From CAVXNB01 sp963763085 (lineage in GTDB: Bacteria > Actinomycetota > Acidimicrobiia > Acidimicrobiales > Bog-793), in the NCBI GenBank assembly GCA_963763085.1, contig CAVXNB010000003.1, forward strand, positions 682,001 to 746,000: a DNA stretch of 64,000 nt. The letters are read 5' to 3'. The notes beneath the pieces were generated by a model. That model was not told where the DNA came from. It did no database searches and saw only the letters and a list, made by a program, of their open reading frames with translations. Within the stretch, counting starts at the first letter, position 1, and each line of letters starts with the position of its first letter. Shown here in pieces: positions 36,410-47,912 of the stretch. The position numbers were made by a program, and so were the translations under genes.

Positions 36410-38541
36410 GGCTTCAGGTAGCTGACCGTGGCGGTCGCCTGCAGGACGACGCCGTCGGTCAGGTCCGTCGCACGGTACTTGACCTTCTGAACAGCGGTGT
36501 CCCGGACGTCGAAGCTTGCGACCCCCTTGGCGTTCGTGATCACCGAGGTCGGCGTGATCCTCGTCGGCGTCGTCCCCGTGCTGACCAGGATGACTCGCTT
36601 GTGCGGCACCGGGGAACCGAAGGCTGCGCGCAGGGTGACCTTCACGACCGAGAACGCCGTGCCGTTCGCCTTGACCGCTGGCCGCAGGACTTTGAGTGAC
36701 GATGTCGTCGGCGATGCGTACGGCGAGCCGCCGCTCTGGGGGAGCGCACAGAGTTGCGACACGAGCCCGCGCCCGAGGGGGTTGGCAGCATCAGGCGTGC
36801 CGAGCCCGGTTGCCAGGTCGTAGCCGACGCTGGCGGGATAGAGCCCCGGCCCGAACACGTTGTTGTCGCCGCGGGTGACGTCGTTCAAGGCGGAGGCGCT
36901 CGCGCCGGCTCCGGCAATCAGGTACAAGGACGGGTTCAGGAAGCCGACCGGGTGCGCTGTGCAGCCCGGCCACGCGTCGGTGAGCGCCACCAGGGCCGCC
37001 CAAAGCGGTGCGGAGCCACTCGTGCCGCCGAGCACCGTCCACGACCCGTTCCAGTAGACGAGGTAACCCGTCTGTGGATCGGCGTCAGCGGAGACGTCGG
37101 GCACCTCCCGGCAGTAGCCGGCCGGTGCACCGCAGGGCTTGGGGGAGGAATAGGACTTCACGATGCGTAGCCGGGGCGCGGCATCGGCTTGATAGGCGGG
37201 CATCGCCCACATCGACGAGATGCCGCCTCCGCCGGCGCCGCCGGCGCCGCCGTTCCAGACCGTCTCCGACGGAGGCGGCCCCAGTGGACTCAGCGATGTG
37301 CCGCCGACGCTCGTCACATAGGGCTGGCTGCCAGGGTCGTCGACCGCGAGGGTGCCGAGGGGTTCGCCGCCCCGATTCGTGCAGTCCGTCGAACCGTCGT
37401 CGCCGGCCGCAGCGACCACGGTCTGGCCTTGCGCCGCCGCCTGCTCGAACATGTTGGCCTCGACGGAGGCGACCGCGCGGCCGCCCAGTTGCGCCTCGCA
37501 GATGCCCCACGAGGTCGAGATGATCTTGGCGCGATCCTGGTTGATGATCGAGTTATACACGTCCAGAGGGCCGACGTTGGTGTTCGGTCCCTGATAGACG
37601 TCAATCGACGCTCGCGGTGCCAGGCCGATGACGTTCTCGATGTCGAGCGCGGCCTCGCCCTCTCCCGGGCCGGTGCCGGAGCCGGAGTCGACCTTTATGT
37701 AGCTCACCGTCGCCATGGTCTGATAGCACCGCTGGTACGCGGCGATGTCCCGCCTGGCATTCGGTTCCAGCTCGAAGATCGCGACCGTCTCCCCCTCACC
37801 GAGGTCCTTGGTCTGGTAAAGGCCCGAGAAACGGTAGGCCGATGCGAGCTCGTCCGCCGTGTACGCCCCGAGCATTCCGGCTGCCGCCGTGGCCGCCGGG
37901 CACGGCTGTGGGCCGCCCGTCTCGGTGGCGCCCACCGAGCGCACGTCGGGGACGAGCGGGCGCGCCCGCCGGCCCGGCCGCGCGAGGTCCTCCCGATACG
38001 ACACGGGCAGATCGCTGAGGCCGACCACAGTCTGGATACCGCGTGCGACGGCCTCCGGGAGTCGCGGCGCGGAGGAGTTCGCGAACACGATGGACCCGGA
38101 CCCAAGACGGTACCGCCGCAATGTCGTGCCGAAGGCCCGCTCGGCGGTCGCGACGGTCGAGGAGACCTTGATCAGCAATCGGTTGCGACTCACCGAGTCG
38201 ACGTGCAGGCCCAGAGTTCTCAAGGCAGTCGCCGTCGCACTGACCGTCGCCGCCGTCGCCCCGAAGGTCGCGCCGAACTCGCCCGGGCTGAGATACCGGC
38301 GAAAGTCGGTGGAGCCCGGCGTCGAGACGGCAGTCGCAAATCTCGCCAGCGACGCCGGATCGCGCGGGCGGAGTGCGACGTCAAGCGCGATCGTGCGCGA
38401 GCCGGAGACGCTCCCGAGCAGACTTGCTCTCGGCAGGGCCGGCGCCGTGCCGACCCGCGCGCGTGCAGCGCGCCGGCTGCGGGTCGCCCCCTGTCGTGGC
38501 CGAGCGAGCCGGCGCCGATCCGGCGAGGCATGCAGCGACAC
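36406..38541 (-). CDS. S53 family peptidase (sedolisin/kumamolisin type) with C-terminal Ig-like domain
   Basis: An acid-active serine-carboxyl protease of about 711 residues. The pro-domain (about 35-190) includes DFRRYLSPGEFGATFG. The catalytic triad elements are Glu296 and Asp300 in EGEAALDIE, an oxyanion Asp in AAGDDGS, and Ser508 in GGTSGSAPLW. A beta-sandwich domain ends the protein (KRVILVSTGTTPTRITPTS). The GTG 38541 start lacks a signal peptide, yet a typical one (LSAALCAALGVAACLAGSAPA) lies just upstream in another frame at about 38485-38565, so an indel near 38490 is likely. It follows ftsX and overlaps the downstream nucleotidyltransferase gene. Confidence 0.9.
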   Translation of the reverse strand: MSLHASPDRRRLARPRQGATRSRRAARARVGTAPALPRASLLGSVSGSRTIALDVALRPRDPASLARFATAVSTPGSTDFRRYLSPGEFGATFGATAATVSATATALRTLGLHVDSVSRNRLLIKVSSTVATAERAFGTTLRRYRLGSGSIVFANSSAPRLPEAVARGIQTVVGLSDLPVSYREDLARPGRRARPLVPDVRSVGATETGGPQPCPAATAAAGMLGAYTADELASAYRFSGLYQTKDLGEGETVAIFELEPNARRDIAAYQRCYQTMATVSYIKVDSGSGTGPGEGEAALDIENVIGLAPRASIDVYQGPNTNVGPLDVYNSIINQDRAKIISTSWGICEAQLGGRAVASVEANMFEQAAAQGQTVVAAAGDDGSTDCTNRGGEPLGTLAVDDPGSQPYVTSVGGTSLSPLGPPPSETVWNGGAGGAGGGGISSMWAMPAYQADAAPRLRIVKSYSSPKPCGAPAGYCREVPDVSADADPQTGYLVYWNGSWTVLGGTSGSAPLWAALVALTDAWPGCTAHPVGFLNPSLYLIAGAGASASALNDVTRGDNNVFGPGLYPASVGYDLATGLGTPDAANPLGRGLVSQLCALPQSGGSPYASPTTSSLKVLRPAVKANGTAFSVVKVTLRAAFGSPVPHKRVILVSTGTTPTRITPTSVITNAKGVASFDVRDTAVQKVKYRATDLTDGVVLQATATVSYLKP

Positions 38542-38565
38542 CGAGGGCGGCGCAGAGCGCCGCGC

Positions 38566-39441
38566 TCAGACGTCGAGAAATTTCCGCACGGCGACAGCCG
38601 ACCCGACGGCACCGATGATGGCGCCCATGATCACGACGGCGATCTCGGTGATGATCACGTCGTGGCTCGGCACGACCGCGGACGAGAACTCTTGGAAGTG
38701 CCTGATGAGCGCGCGGATGCCGACGTCGCCGAGCAGGACGATCCCGGCCGCGATGACCGCGCCGAGCAAGCCCTGTACCAAACCCTCCACCATGAACGGC
38801 AGCCTTATGAACCAGCTGGTCGCGCCCACGAGTCGCATGACACTCACCTCTCGCCGGCGCGAGAAGATCGCCATCCGGATGGCATTGAGGATCAGCACCA
38901 GCGCCGAGATCAGCAGCACGAGCGCGATGACGAGCAGCACGATCTGCAGGACGTTGCTCACCGAGGTCAGAGTGCGAGCCGCCCGGGAGGGATAGGTCAC
39001 CCTGTAGACACCCGGCAGATGCTGGAAGACGCTCGCCACCGTTGCCGCTCCGCCCGGGTTGGTCAAGGTGCACTGGAACACCGGCGGGGTGGTCGGAGGG
39101 GTCAGGACCGAGCAGACGGGCTGGCCTTCGAGCCTGCACGCGAGCTCATAGGACTTGAAGTGGTCGAGGTAGTTCACCGTGCGGATCTGGGGCGTCTGGA
39201 CGATCGTCGAGCGGAGGGTGGCGATCTCGGCCGGCGACGCCTTCGGCTGAACGAAGACCTGCAGATCCACGTTCTGGTTCAACTGGACGAGCTCGTTGTT
39301 CACGGCCTGCCGCAGCAACAGGGCCGTGCCCACGAGCGAGAGCGACACGGCGACGGTGAGAACGGCCGCGATCGCCATCATCCGGTTCCGCCACAGATTC
39401 GTCACGGTCTCGCGGGCGACGTAGCCGGCGGAGATTGGCAT
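38566..39441 (-). CDS. ftsX: Cell division permease-like protein FtsX
   Basis: A 291-residue FtsX with a cytoplasmic start, a first helix at about 24-46, an extracellular domain (about 47-165) containing an unusual Cys pair (ELACRLEGQPVCSV) plus CTLTN, then three helices (about 175-200, 220-245, 265-285). The signature SRRREVSVMRLVGAT between helices is conserved. FtsX with FtsE regulates peptidoglycan hydrolases at the septum, RipC-type in actinobacteria. ATG 39441 overlaps the ftsE stop (TGATG). Confidence 0.95.
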   Translation of the reverse strand: MPISAGYVARETVTNLWRNRMMAIAAVLTVAVSLSLVGTALLLRQAVNNELVQLNQNVDLQVFVQPKASPAEIATLRSTIVQTPQIRTVNYLDHFKSYELACRLEGQPVCSVLTPPTTPPVFQCTLTNPGGAATVASVFQHLPGVYRVTYPSRAARTLTSVSNVLQIVLLVIALVLLISALVLILNAIRMAIFSRRREVSVMRLVGATSWFIRLPFMVEGLVQGLLGAVIAAGIVLLGDVGIRALIRHFQEFSSAVVPSHDVIITEIAVVIMGAIIGAVGSAVAVRKFLDV

Positions 39442-40259
39442 CAGCGCCGGCCCCTGCGCGCCCGGACCGCTTCCTGGCGGGACGTGATCGGCTCGGTCGC
39501 CCCCTCGGACGCCATGTCCGACGCGCCGGCGCGCGCCGCCACGGCGACGGCAGGGACCCCGCGGGACGAGGTGGCCGGGTCGAGGCCGTATATGCCGCGT
39601 GCCTGGTCGCGGATCACCGACCCGTGGTCGACCTCGATGACGCGCCGGCGCATGTTGTCGACGATCCCCGCATCGTGGGTCGCCATCACGACGGTGGTCC
39701 CGGTGCGATTGATCCGGTCCAGCAACGACATGATCCCCTGGCTCGTCGTCGGGTCGAGGTTGCCGGTCGGCTCGTCGGCGAGGATGATCAGCGGCCGGTT
39801 CACGAAGGCCCTCGCGATGGCGACGCGTTGCTGCTCGCCGCCCGACAGCTGATCGGGCAGCCGCGCGCCCTTCTGGCCGAGGCCGACCAACTCCAACACC
39901 TGCGGGACCTGGGTCGCGATCACATGGCGGGGGCGCCCGATGACCTCGAGGGCGAAGGCGACGTTCTCGAACACCGTCTTGTTCGGCAGCAGCCGAAAGT
40001 CCTGGAACACGCAGCCGAGATTGCGCCGGAGATACGGCACTCTCCAGCTCGAGAGCTGGCCGATCTCCTTGCCTGCGACCCAGATCTGGCCGCTGTCGGC
40101 GACCTCCTCGCGCAGCAGGAGCTTGAGCATCGTGGTCTTGCCCGAGCCCGAAGCGCCGACGACGAAAACGAATTCCCCCTTCAAGATCTCGAAGGAAGCA
40201 TCTCGCAATGCGACGACGGAGCCCTTGTAGGACTTCGTCACGTTCTCGAAGCGGATCAC
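39441..40259 (-). CDS. ftsE: Cell division ATP-binding protein FtsE
   Basis: A 272-residue ABC ATPase. Walker A is GASGSGKTT, the Q-loop region includes GCVFQDFRLLPNKTVFENV, the signature is LSGGEQQRVAIARAF, Walker B is LIILADEPTGNLD and the switch His lies in VMATHDAGIVD. FtsE powers FtsX at the divisome. A roughly 45-residue Ala/Gly/Arg-rich C-terminal extension goes beyond the usual 225-230 residues, as seen in several actinobacterial FtsE proteins. It lies 97 bp downstream of prfB, a common actinobacterial arrangement. Confidence 0.96.
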   Translation of the reverse strand: MIRFENVTKSYKGSVVALRDASFEILKGEFVFVVGASGSGKTTMLKLLLREEVADSGQIWVAGKEIGQLSSWRVPYLRRNLGCVFQDFRLLPNKTVFENVAFALEVIGRPRHVIATQVPQVLELVGLGQKGARLPDQLSGGEQQRVAIARAFVNRPLIILADEPTGNLDPTTSQGIMSLLDRINRTGTTVVMATHDAGIVDNMRRRVIEVDHGSVIRDQARGIYGLDPATSSRGVPAVAVAARAGASDMASEGATEPITSRQEAVRARRGRR

Positions 40260-40325
40260 CGGTGCTCTTCTCCCTCGACGCCCGGCACGACTCTGCCCCC
40301 GCTCGGCAGGCTACCAGCCGAGCCT

Positions 40326-40341
40326 GTTACAGAGGCGTAAC
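40326..40341. promoter_or_regulatory. Small inverted repeat upstream of ftsE
   Basis: GTTAC-N6-GTAAC lies between the prfB stop and ftsE. The half-sites and 6-bp spacing resemble dimeric regulator sites. Only five bases per arm are conserved, so chance is possible. Confidence 0.25.
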
Positions 40342-40356
40342 GGCGCCTCGCGGCGC

Positions 40357-41511
40357 TCAGGAACCCTCATGTTCCCTGCGAAATCTCAGAAACGCGATCA
40401 TCGCGTCATCAAGGTCGCCGTCCAGCACAGCATCCACGTTCCCGGTCTCGTAACCGCTGCGCAGATCCTTCACGAGCTGGTAAGGAGCAAGGACGTACGA
40501 GCGGATCTGGCTCCCCCACGCCACGTCGCTCAACGGACCGGAGATCGACTCGAGCTCCTTGCGGCGCTCTTCGCGCTGTCGCTCCGCCAGCTTGGCGGCC
40601 AGGATCTGCAACGCCTTGGCTTTGTTCTGGTGCTGGCTGCGCTCGTTCTGGACCGCGGTGACGATCCCGGTCGGCAGGTGCGTGATCCGCACGGCGGAGT
40701 CGGTCACGTTCACGTGCTGGCCGCCGGCGCCCGACGAGCGGTACGTGTCAATGCGAAGGTCCTTCTCGTCGATGTCAACCTCCTCGTCGAGATCCTCGAG
40801 AAACGGCGCCACGTCGAGCGAGGCGAAGCTCGTCTGTCGCCGGCGCTGGGAGTCGAAGGGCGACATCCTGACGAGGCGGTGGACACCGCGCTCGGCTGCC
40901 AGCAACCCGTACGCGTAGCGGCCGCGCACGATGAACGTCGCCGACAGGATGCCGGCTTCTCCGCCCTCGGAGACCTCTTCGACCTCCACTTCGAATCCGC
41001 GCCGCTCAGCCCAGCGCAGGTACATCCGCAGCATCATCTCGGCCCAGTCCTGCGCGTCGGTGCCCCCGGCGCCGGCGTGGATCTCGGCGACGGCATCCCG
41101 CTCGTCGTGCTCGCCTGAGAACAGCGTCCGCAGCTCGAGCTCGTCGAGCGCCTTGCCGACCGCCGCGGCCACGTCCTCGAGCTCGCTCTCGAGGCCGGCG
41201 AGCTCGCCGCCGCCGTCCTCGAGCGCCATGACATACAGACCTTCGGCCTCGCCGAGCTGGGTGTCGAGCCCGACCAGGCGGTCGACGTCGTCGCGGGTGC
41301 GGCCGTACTCGGACATCACCTTCCGCGCACGGTCCGGGTCGGACCACAGGTCCGGCTCGGCGACCTCGAGTTCGAGCTCCTCGACGCGCTGGCTCAGCTC
41401 GTCGAGGCGCAGGTAGCCCTTCGCGGCGTCGAGGCGGGCGCGAAGGGACGCCAGCACCTCACCGAGATCAGGGCGCGCGCCGTCCGGGGCGTCGTCGGGG
41501 GTTCGAGCCAT
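40357..41511 (-). CDS. prfB: Peptide chain release factor 2
   Basis: A 384-residue class I release factor recognising UGA and UAA. The SPF-type anticodon tripeptide is in RMSPFDSQRRR, and the peptidyl-hydrolase GGQ motif is in SSGAGGQHVNVTDSAVR. The coding frame is continuous; I see no early in-frame UGA requiring the +1 programmed frameshift of many bacterial prfB genes, so this host appears to lack that autoregulation. A short N-terminal extension (DDAPDGARPD) precedes the conserved helices. It is followed by ftsE-ftsX. Confidence 0.97.
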   Translation of the reverse strand: MARTPDDAPDGARPDLGEVLASLRARLDAAKGYLRLDELSQRVEELELEVAEPDLWSDPDRARKVMSEYGRTRDDVDRLVGLDTQLGEAEGLYVMALEDGGGELAGLESELEDVAAAVGKALDELELRTLFSGEHDERDAVAEIHAGAGGTDAQDWAEMMLRMYLRWAERRGFEVEVEEVSEGGEAGILSATFIVRGRYAYGLLAAERGVHRLVRMSPFDSQRRRQTSFASLDVAPFLEDLDEEVDIDEKDLRIDTYRSSGAGGQHVNVTDSAVRITHLPTGIVTAVQNERSQHQNKAKALQILAAKLAERQREERRKELESISGPLSDVAWGSQIRSYVLAPYQLVKDLRSGYETGNVDAVLDGDLDDAMIAFLRFRREHEGS

Positions 41512-41517
41512 GGCCGT

Positions 41518-44377
<2,860 letters not shown>

Positions 44378-44474
44378 GACCGCACATTGTACGCCGCGGC
44401 CCCTGCGCCTCCTGTTCGCGCGTGGCAGTGCGGCTGTATCCAGCCGCCGTCCGGCCGCCTCCCGGCAGCCTTCC

Positions 44475-45965
44475 TCAGCCGGCGACCACGGGGATCCGTT
44501 CCCGCGTCCAGCGTCTCGGGACGTCCTCCAGCGAAACGAGAACGCCGGCGAGGTGGTGGGGGGCGCCGCGCTCGATGAGCACCGTCGCGAACGTCCCGGG
44601 CTCGAGCCTGCCGCCGGCCGGCGGGGCGAAGTGCACGAGCTTGCCCTGGCGCGTGCGGCCCGAGAGCACGCCCGGGATCCTTCTTGGAAGGTCCCTCGAC
44701 GACGGTCTCCTCCTCACGCCCGACGCGGGCCCGGTTGCGGGCGAGCGCGGAGCGCTCGATCACGACTTTCAGCCGTTCGAACCGGTCCGCAACCTCGTCA
44801 GGCGTCACGAAGAGGTCCGCCATCTGGGCGGCACGGGTACCCGGCCTCGGGGAGAAGATGAACGTGTAGGCGCTGTCGTAGGCCGCCTCCGACGGCGACC
44901 TCGAGCGTGCGCTCGAAGTCCTCGTCGGTCTCGCCCGGGAAGCCGACGATGATGTCGGTCGTCACCGCCAGGTCCGCGATCGCCGCTCTGGCGGCGGCGA
45001 GACGCGCCAGGTACCGCTCGGCGGTGTAGCCGCGTCGCATCGCCTGCAGGACGCGGTCGCTTCCCGACTGCAGGGGCAGGTGGAGCTGCTCGCACACCGC
45101 CCCCGTCTCGGCCATCGCCTCGATGGTCTCGGGTCGTAGGTCCTTCGGATGCGGGCTCGTGAACCGGACACGGCGGATTCCGGGCGACCTCGCCGACGGC
45201 CCTGAGCAGGTCGGCGAACAGCGGCCGCGCCTTGGAGGCGCCGTCGTCGACCCATCGGTCGCCGGCGGTCCAGCGCAGGGTGGCGTCGGCCGCCCCTCCG
45301 CCGCGCCACTTGGTCGTCAGGTCGCGGCCGTAGGAGTTGACGTTCTGGCCCAGCAGCGTGACCTCGAATGTCCCCCGGGCCGAGAGCGCCTCGATTTCCC
45401 CGACGAGCTCGCCAAACGGGCGGCTGGCCTCCGGCCCCCGCACCGAGGGCACGATGCAGAAAGCGCACGAATTGTCGCACCCGACCTGGATCGTGACCCA
45501 GGCGGCGTAGGGCTGGTCGTGGCGGACGGCCATGGCTGTGGCGAAGTCGGTCTCCTCGTCCCCGCGGGGCGCGTCCGGCACCTCGAGCACCGACTCCCCG
45601 CGGTCGCGGGCGAGCCCGAGCAGCGCCGCGACCCTGCCGACGTTGTGCGTGCCGAAGACGGCGTCGACGTACGGGGCCCGCTCGAGGAGCAGCTCGCGGT
45701 CCTTCTGGGCCAGGCAGCCGCCGACCGCGATCTGCAGCTCGGGCCGTCGCTCCTGGAGCGACTTCAGATGCCCGAGGTGCCCGTACAGCTTGTCGTCGGC
45801 GTTCTGGCGGATGCAGCAGGTGTTGAGGACGACGACGTCGGCCTCGTCCAGGTCCTCGGTGCGGGCCATGCCGTCTGCGGCCAGCACCGAGGCGATGCGC
45901 TCGGAGTCGTGTTCGTTCATCTGGCACCCGAACGTGCGAACCAGGAATCTCCGAACCTCGGCCAT
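44475..45965 (-). CDS. miaB: tRNA-2-methylthio-N6-dimethylallyladenosine synthase MiaB, three frameshifts
   Basis: A radical-SAM methylthiotransferase modifying A37 of tRNAs that read UNN codons. N-terminal cluster ligands are in FGCQMNEHDS, LNTCCIRQNA and GGCLAQ; the radical-SAM CxxxCxxC is VGCDNSCAFCIVP. LHLPLQSGSDRVLQAMRRGY and IVGFPGETDEDF follow, and the TRAM domain closes the protein. Extra bases near 45180, 44895 and 44690 break the frame, and removing three gives about 495 residues ending at 44475. A 97-bp gap separates it from secA downstream. The indels are of the same type as in secA. Confidence 0.92.
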
Positions 45966-46015
45966 CGCCCGAGACTAGGCGACCGGCCAGCCGCCGAGAA
46001 CGCCGCAGGCGAGCC

Positions 46016-47383
46016 CTACTCGGCCGCCTCGGCGAGCGCCTCCGATAAAGCCGGGTGCACGAAGAGGCTTTCCGCGAGATCGAGTACCCGCAAATTGGCG
46101 GTAACTGCGAGGGCGATCACGCTGATCAGCTCCGCCGCACGGTCACCCACCATCGAACCCCCGAGCACGATCCCCGTCGCCGGGTCGGAGACGATCTTCA
46201 CGAACCCCCTGGCGTCACCGTCTATGAGCGCCCGGGCGTTCGTCGCGAGCGGCACCTTCGTCACACGGATCTTCCGGCCGAGAGCGAACGCTTCGGCCTC
46301 GGCGAGCCCGACGTCGGCGATCTCGGGCTCGGTGAAGATGGCCGACGCCGCCTTGTCGTAGTCGAGGTGCCGGTGTTCGCGGCTGTGGAGGCCCATGACG
46401 TGCTCGGCCGTCTTGCGCCCCTGGACCGCTCCGACCGAGGCGAGCGGAAGGCGCCCCGAGACATCGCCGGCTGCGTAGACGTGGGGCACGTTCGACTGGC
46501 AGTGCTGATTGATCGTCACGTGGCCGGCCCGGTCCACGGCGACGCCGGCGGCCTCGAGACCGAGTGCCCCGGAAGCCGGGATCGACCCCACGGCGAGCAG
46601 CATGTGGCTTCCGTCGACGACCCGCCCGTCCTCGCAGCGGACGATCAAGCGATCCGAGGCGCTCGTCTCGACGGCATCCGCACGGGCCCCCTTGCACAAC
46701 GTGACGCCGCTCTGGATGAAGTCGGTCTCCAGCGCGGCGGCGACCTCCGGGTCCTTCTGCGGCAGCACCTGCTGGCGCGAGACCAGAAGCGTGACCTTGG
46801 AGCCCAACGAGCGGAACATGTGCACGAACTCGACGCCGGTGACGCCTGAGCCGACGACGACGAGCCGGTCCGGTATCTCCGGCGGCGGATAGGCCTGACG
46901 GGTCGTGAGAACGCGCTTGCCGTCCACGGGCGCCCACTCGGGAACCCTCGGATACGACCCGGTCGCGACGAGGATCGCGTCCGCGTCGAGACCGTGCAGC
47001 TCGCCGTCGTCGGTCGAGACCTCGACGCTGTGTGGACCCACGAACCGGCCGGTCCCGCGGAGGATCTCGACGCCTTGGCTGAGCAGCTGCTCGGTCATGG
47101 CGGCCGCCAGCTTGTGCTCGATCTCCCGCACCCGGGCGGCGAGAAGCTCGAGGTCGACCTCGGGCGACAGCGGCTCGAGCCCGCGTACGGTCGCCCGTTT
47201 CGCGAGGGCGACGAGGCTACCCGTGGCGATCATCGCCTTGGACGGCACGCAGTCCCACAAGTTGGCGGCGCCGCCGACTACGTCCCGCTCGATGAGCGTC
47301 ACCTGCGCCCCTAGCCTTGCGGCCGTCGAGGCCGCCTGCACGCCGGCCGGACCGCCCCCGATCACCACGAAACGTACCGTCAC
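46016..47383 (-). CDS. lpdA: NAD(P)H-quinone dehydrogenase, LpdA type
   Basis: A 455-residue pyridine nucleotide-disulfide oxidoreductase-fold flavoprotein; GTG 47383 starts at VTVRFVVIGGGPAG (FAD site). In the usual redox CxxxxC the first Cys is Ala40 (GGAANLWDC, only Cys45 remains), so it cannot form the active disulfide of lipoamide dehydrogenase. The C-terminal HPALSEAL keeps the His-Glu pair. Mycobacterial LpdA (Rv3303c) has the same loss and reduces quinones, which fits. The NAD site is VVVGSGVTGVEF. It lies downstream of the merR/MFS pair, 62 bp away, and before miaB, same strand. Confidence 0.85.
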   Translation of the reverse strand: MTVRFVVIGGGPAGVQAASTAARLGAQVTLIERDVVGGAANLWDCVPSKAMIATGSLVALAKRATVRGLEPLSPEVDLELLAARVREIEHKLAAAMTEQLLSQGVEILRGTGRFVGPHSVEVSTDDGELHGLDADAILVATGSYPRVPEWAPVDGKRVLTTRQAYPPPEIPDRLVVVGSGVTGVEFVHMFRSLGSKVTLLVSRQQVLPQKDPEVAAALETDFIQSGVTLCKGARADAVETSASDRLIVRCEDGRVVDGSHMLLAVGSIPASGALGLEAAGVAVDRAGHVTINQHCQSNVPHVYAAGDVSGRLPLASVGAVQGRKTAEHVMGLHSREHRHLDYDKAASAIFTEPEIADVGLAEAEAFALGRKIRVTKVPLATNARALIDGDARGFVKIVSDPATGIVLGGSMVGDRAAELISVIALAVTANLRVLDLAESLFVHPALSEALAEAAE

Positions 47384-47444
47384 CTGCCGAACGCTACCCC
47401 CCACTCCCGTCCTCCCGGAACCCGAGGTGGAGCTCTGCGGTCGA

Positions 47445-47912
47445 CTAGGCGTGCGGCAGCACGGCCGCCTCACCAGCGGCGCGGTACCGGTCGGCACGGG
47501 CCTGGAGCTCTGCCGCGAAGACCTCGAGCCGCTCCTGGCGCTCGCGCACCCGCGCCTGGAGGCGGTCCAGAATGGCCATCCCCTCGCCCAGGATGGCTTC
47601 ACGCCGCTCGGGACGGGGACCTGAGCGGTACTCCTCCCGAAGGGCGTCGAGACGATCGAAGGCGGCGAGGTACTCACCGATCTCGTCCAGCTCCAGCCCC
47701 AGCAGCGTCTGCAGCTCGCGGACCTGGCGGAGCCGGGCGATCTCGTCCGGCCCGTATCGGCGCTGCGATCCGAGCGAGCTCCGCGAGGATCGCACCAGGC
47801 CGAGCTCCTCGTAGTAGCGCAGCGTCCGAGTTGTCACGCCGAGCGCTTCGGCCGCTTCGCCGATGGACACGAGGCGGGCCTCGGCGCCGGTGGTCTTCGG
47901 TTCGGGTCTCAT
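47445..47912 (-). CDS. MerR-family transcriptional regulator
   Basis: A 155-residue regulator; ATG 47912 overlaps the MFS stop (ATGA). The N-terminal winged helix is VSIGEAAEALGVTTRTLRYYEELGLV (about residues 15-40), then SQRRYGPDEIARLRQVRELQTLLGLELDEIGEYL, then a long dimerisation coiled coil. No Cys metal-binding loop is seen, so it is a drug- or ligand-type MerR rather than a metal sensor. Being encoded directly behind the MFS gene suggests it controls that pump. Confidence 0.92.
   Translation of the reverse strand: MRPEPKTTGAEARLVSIGEAAEALGVTTRTLRYYEELGLVRSSRSSLGSQRRYGPDEIARLRQVRELQTLLGLELDEIGEYLAAFDRLDALREEYRSGPRPERREAILGEGMAILDRLQARVRERQERLEVFAAELQARADRYRAAGEAAVLPHA

Noticed and set aside
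35640..36421. Apparent C-terminal extension of the acyl-CoA ligase
   Set aside because: It is antisense to a well-conserved nucleotidyltransferase and has no recognisable domain; a frameshift explains it better.
40357..41511. Programmed +1 frameshift in prfB
   Set aside because: The frame is continuous and no early in-frame UGA slippery site was seen.
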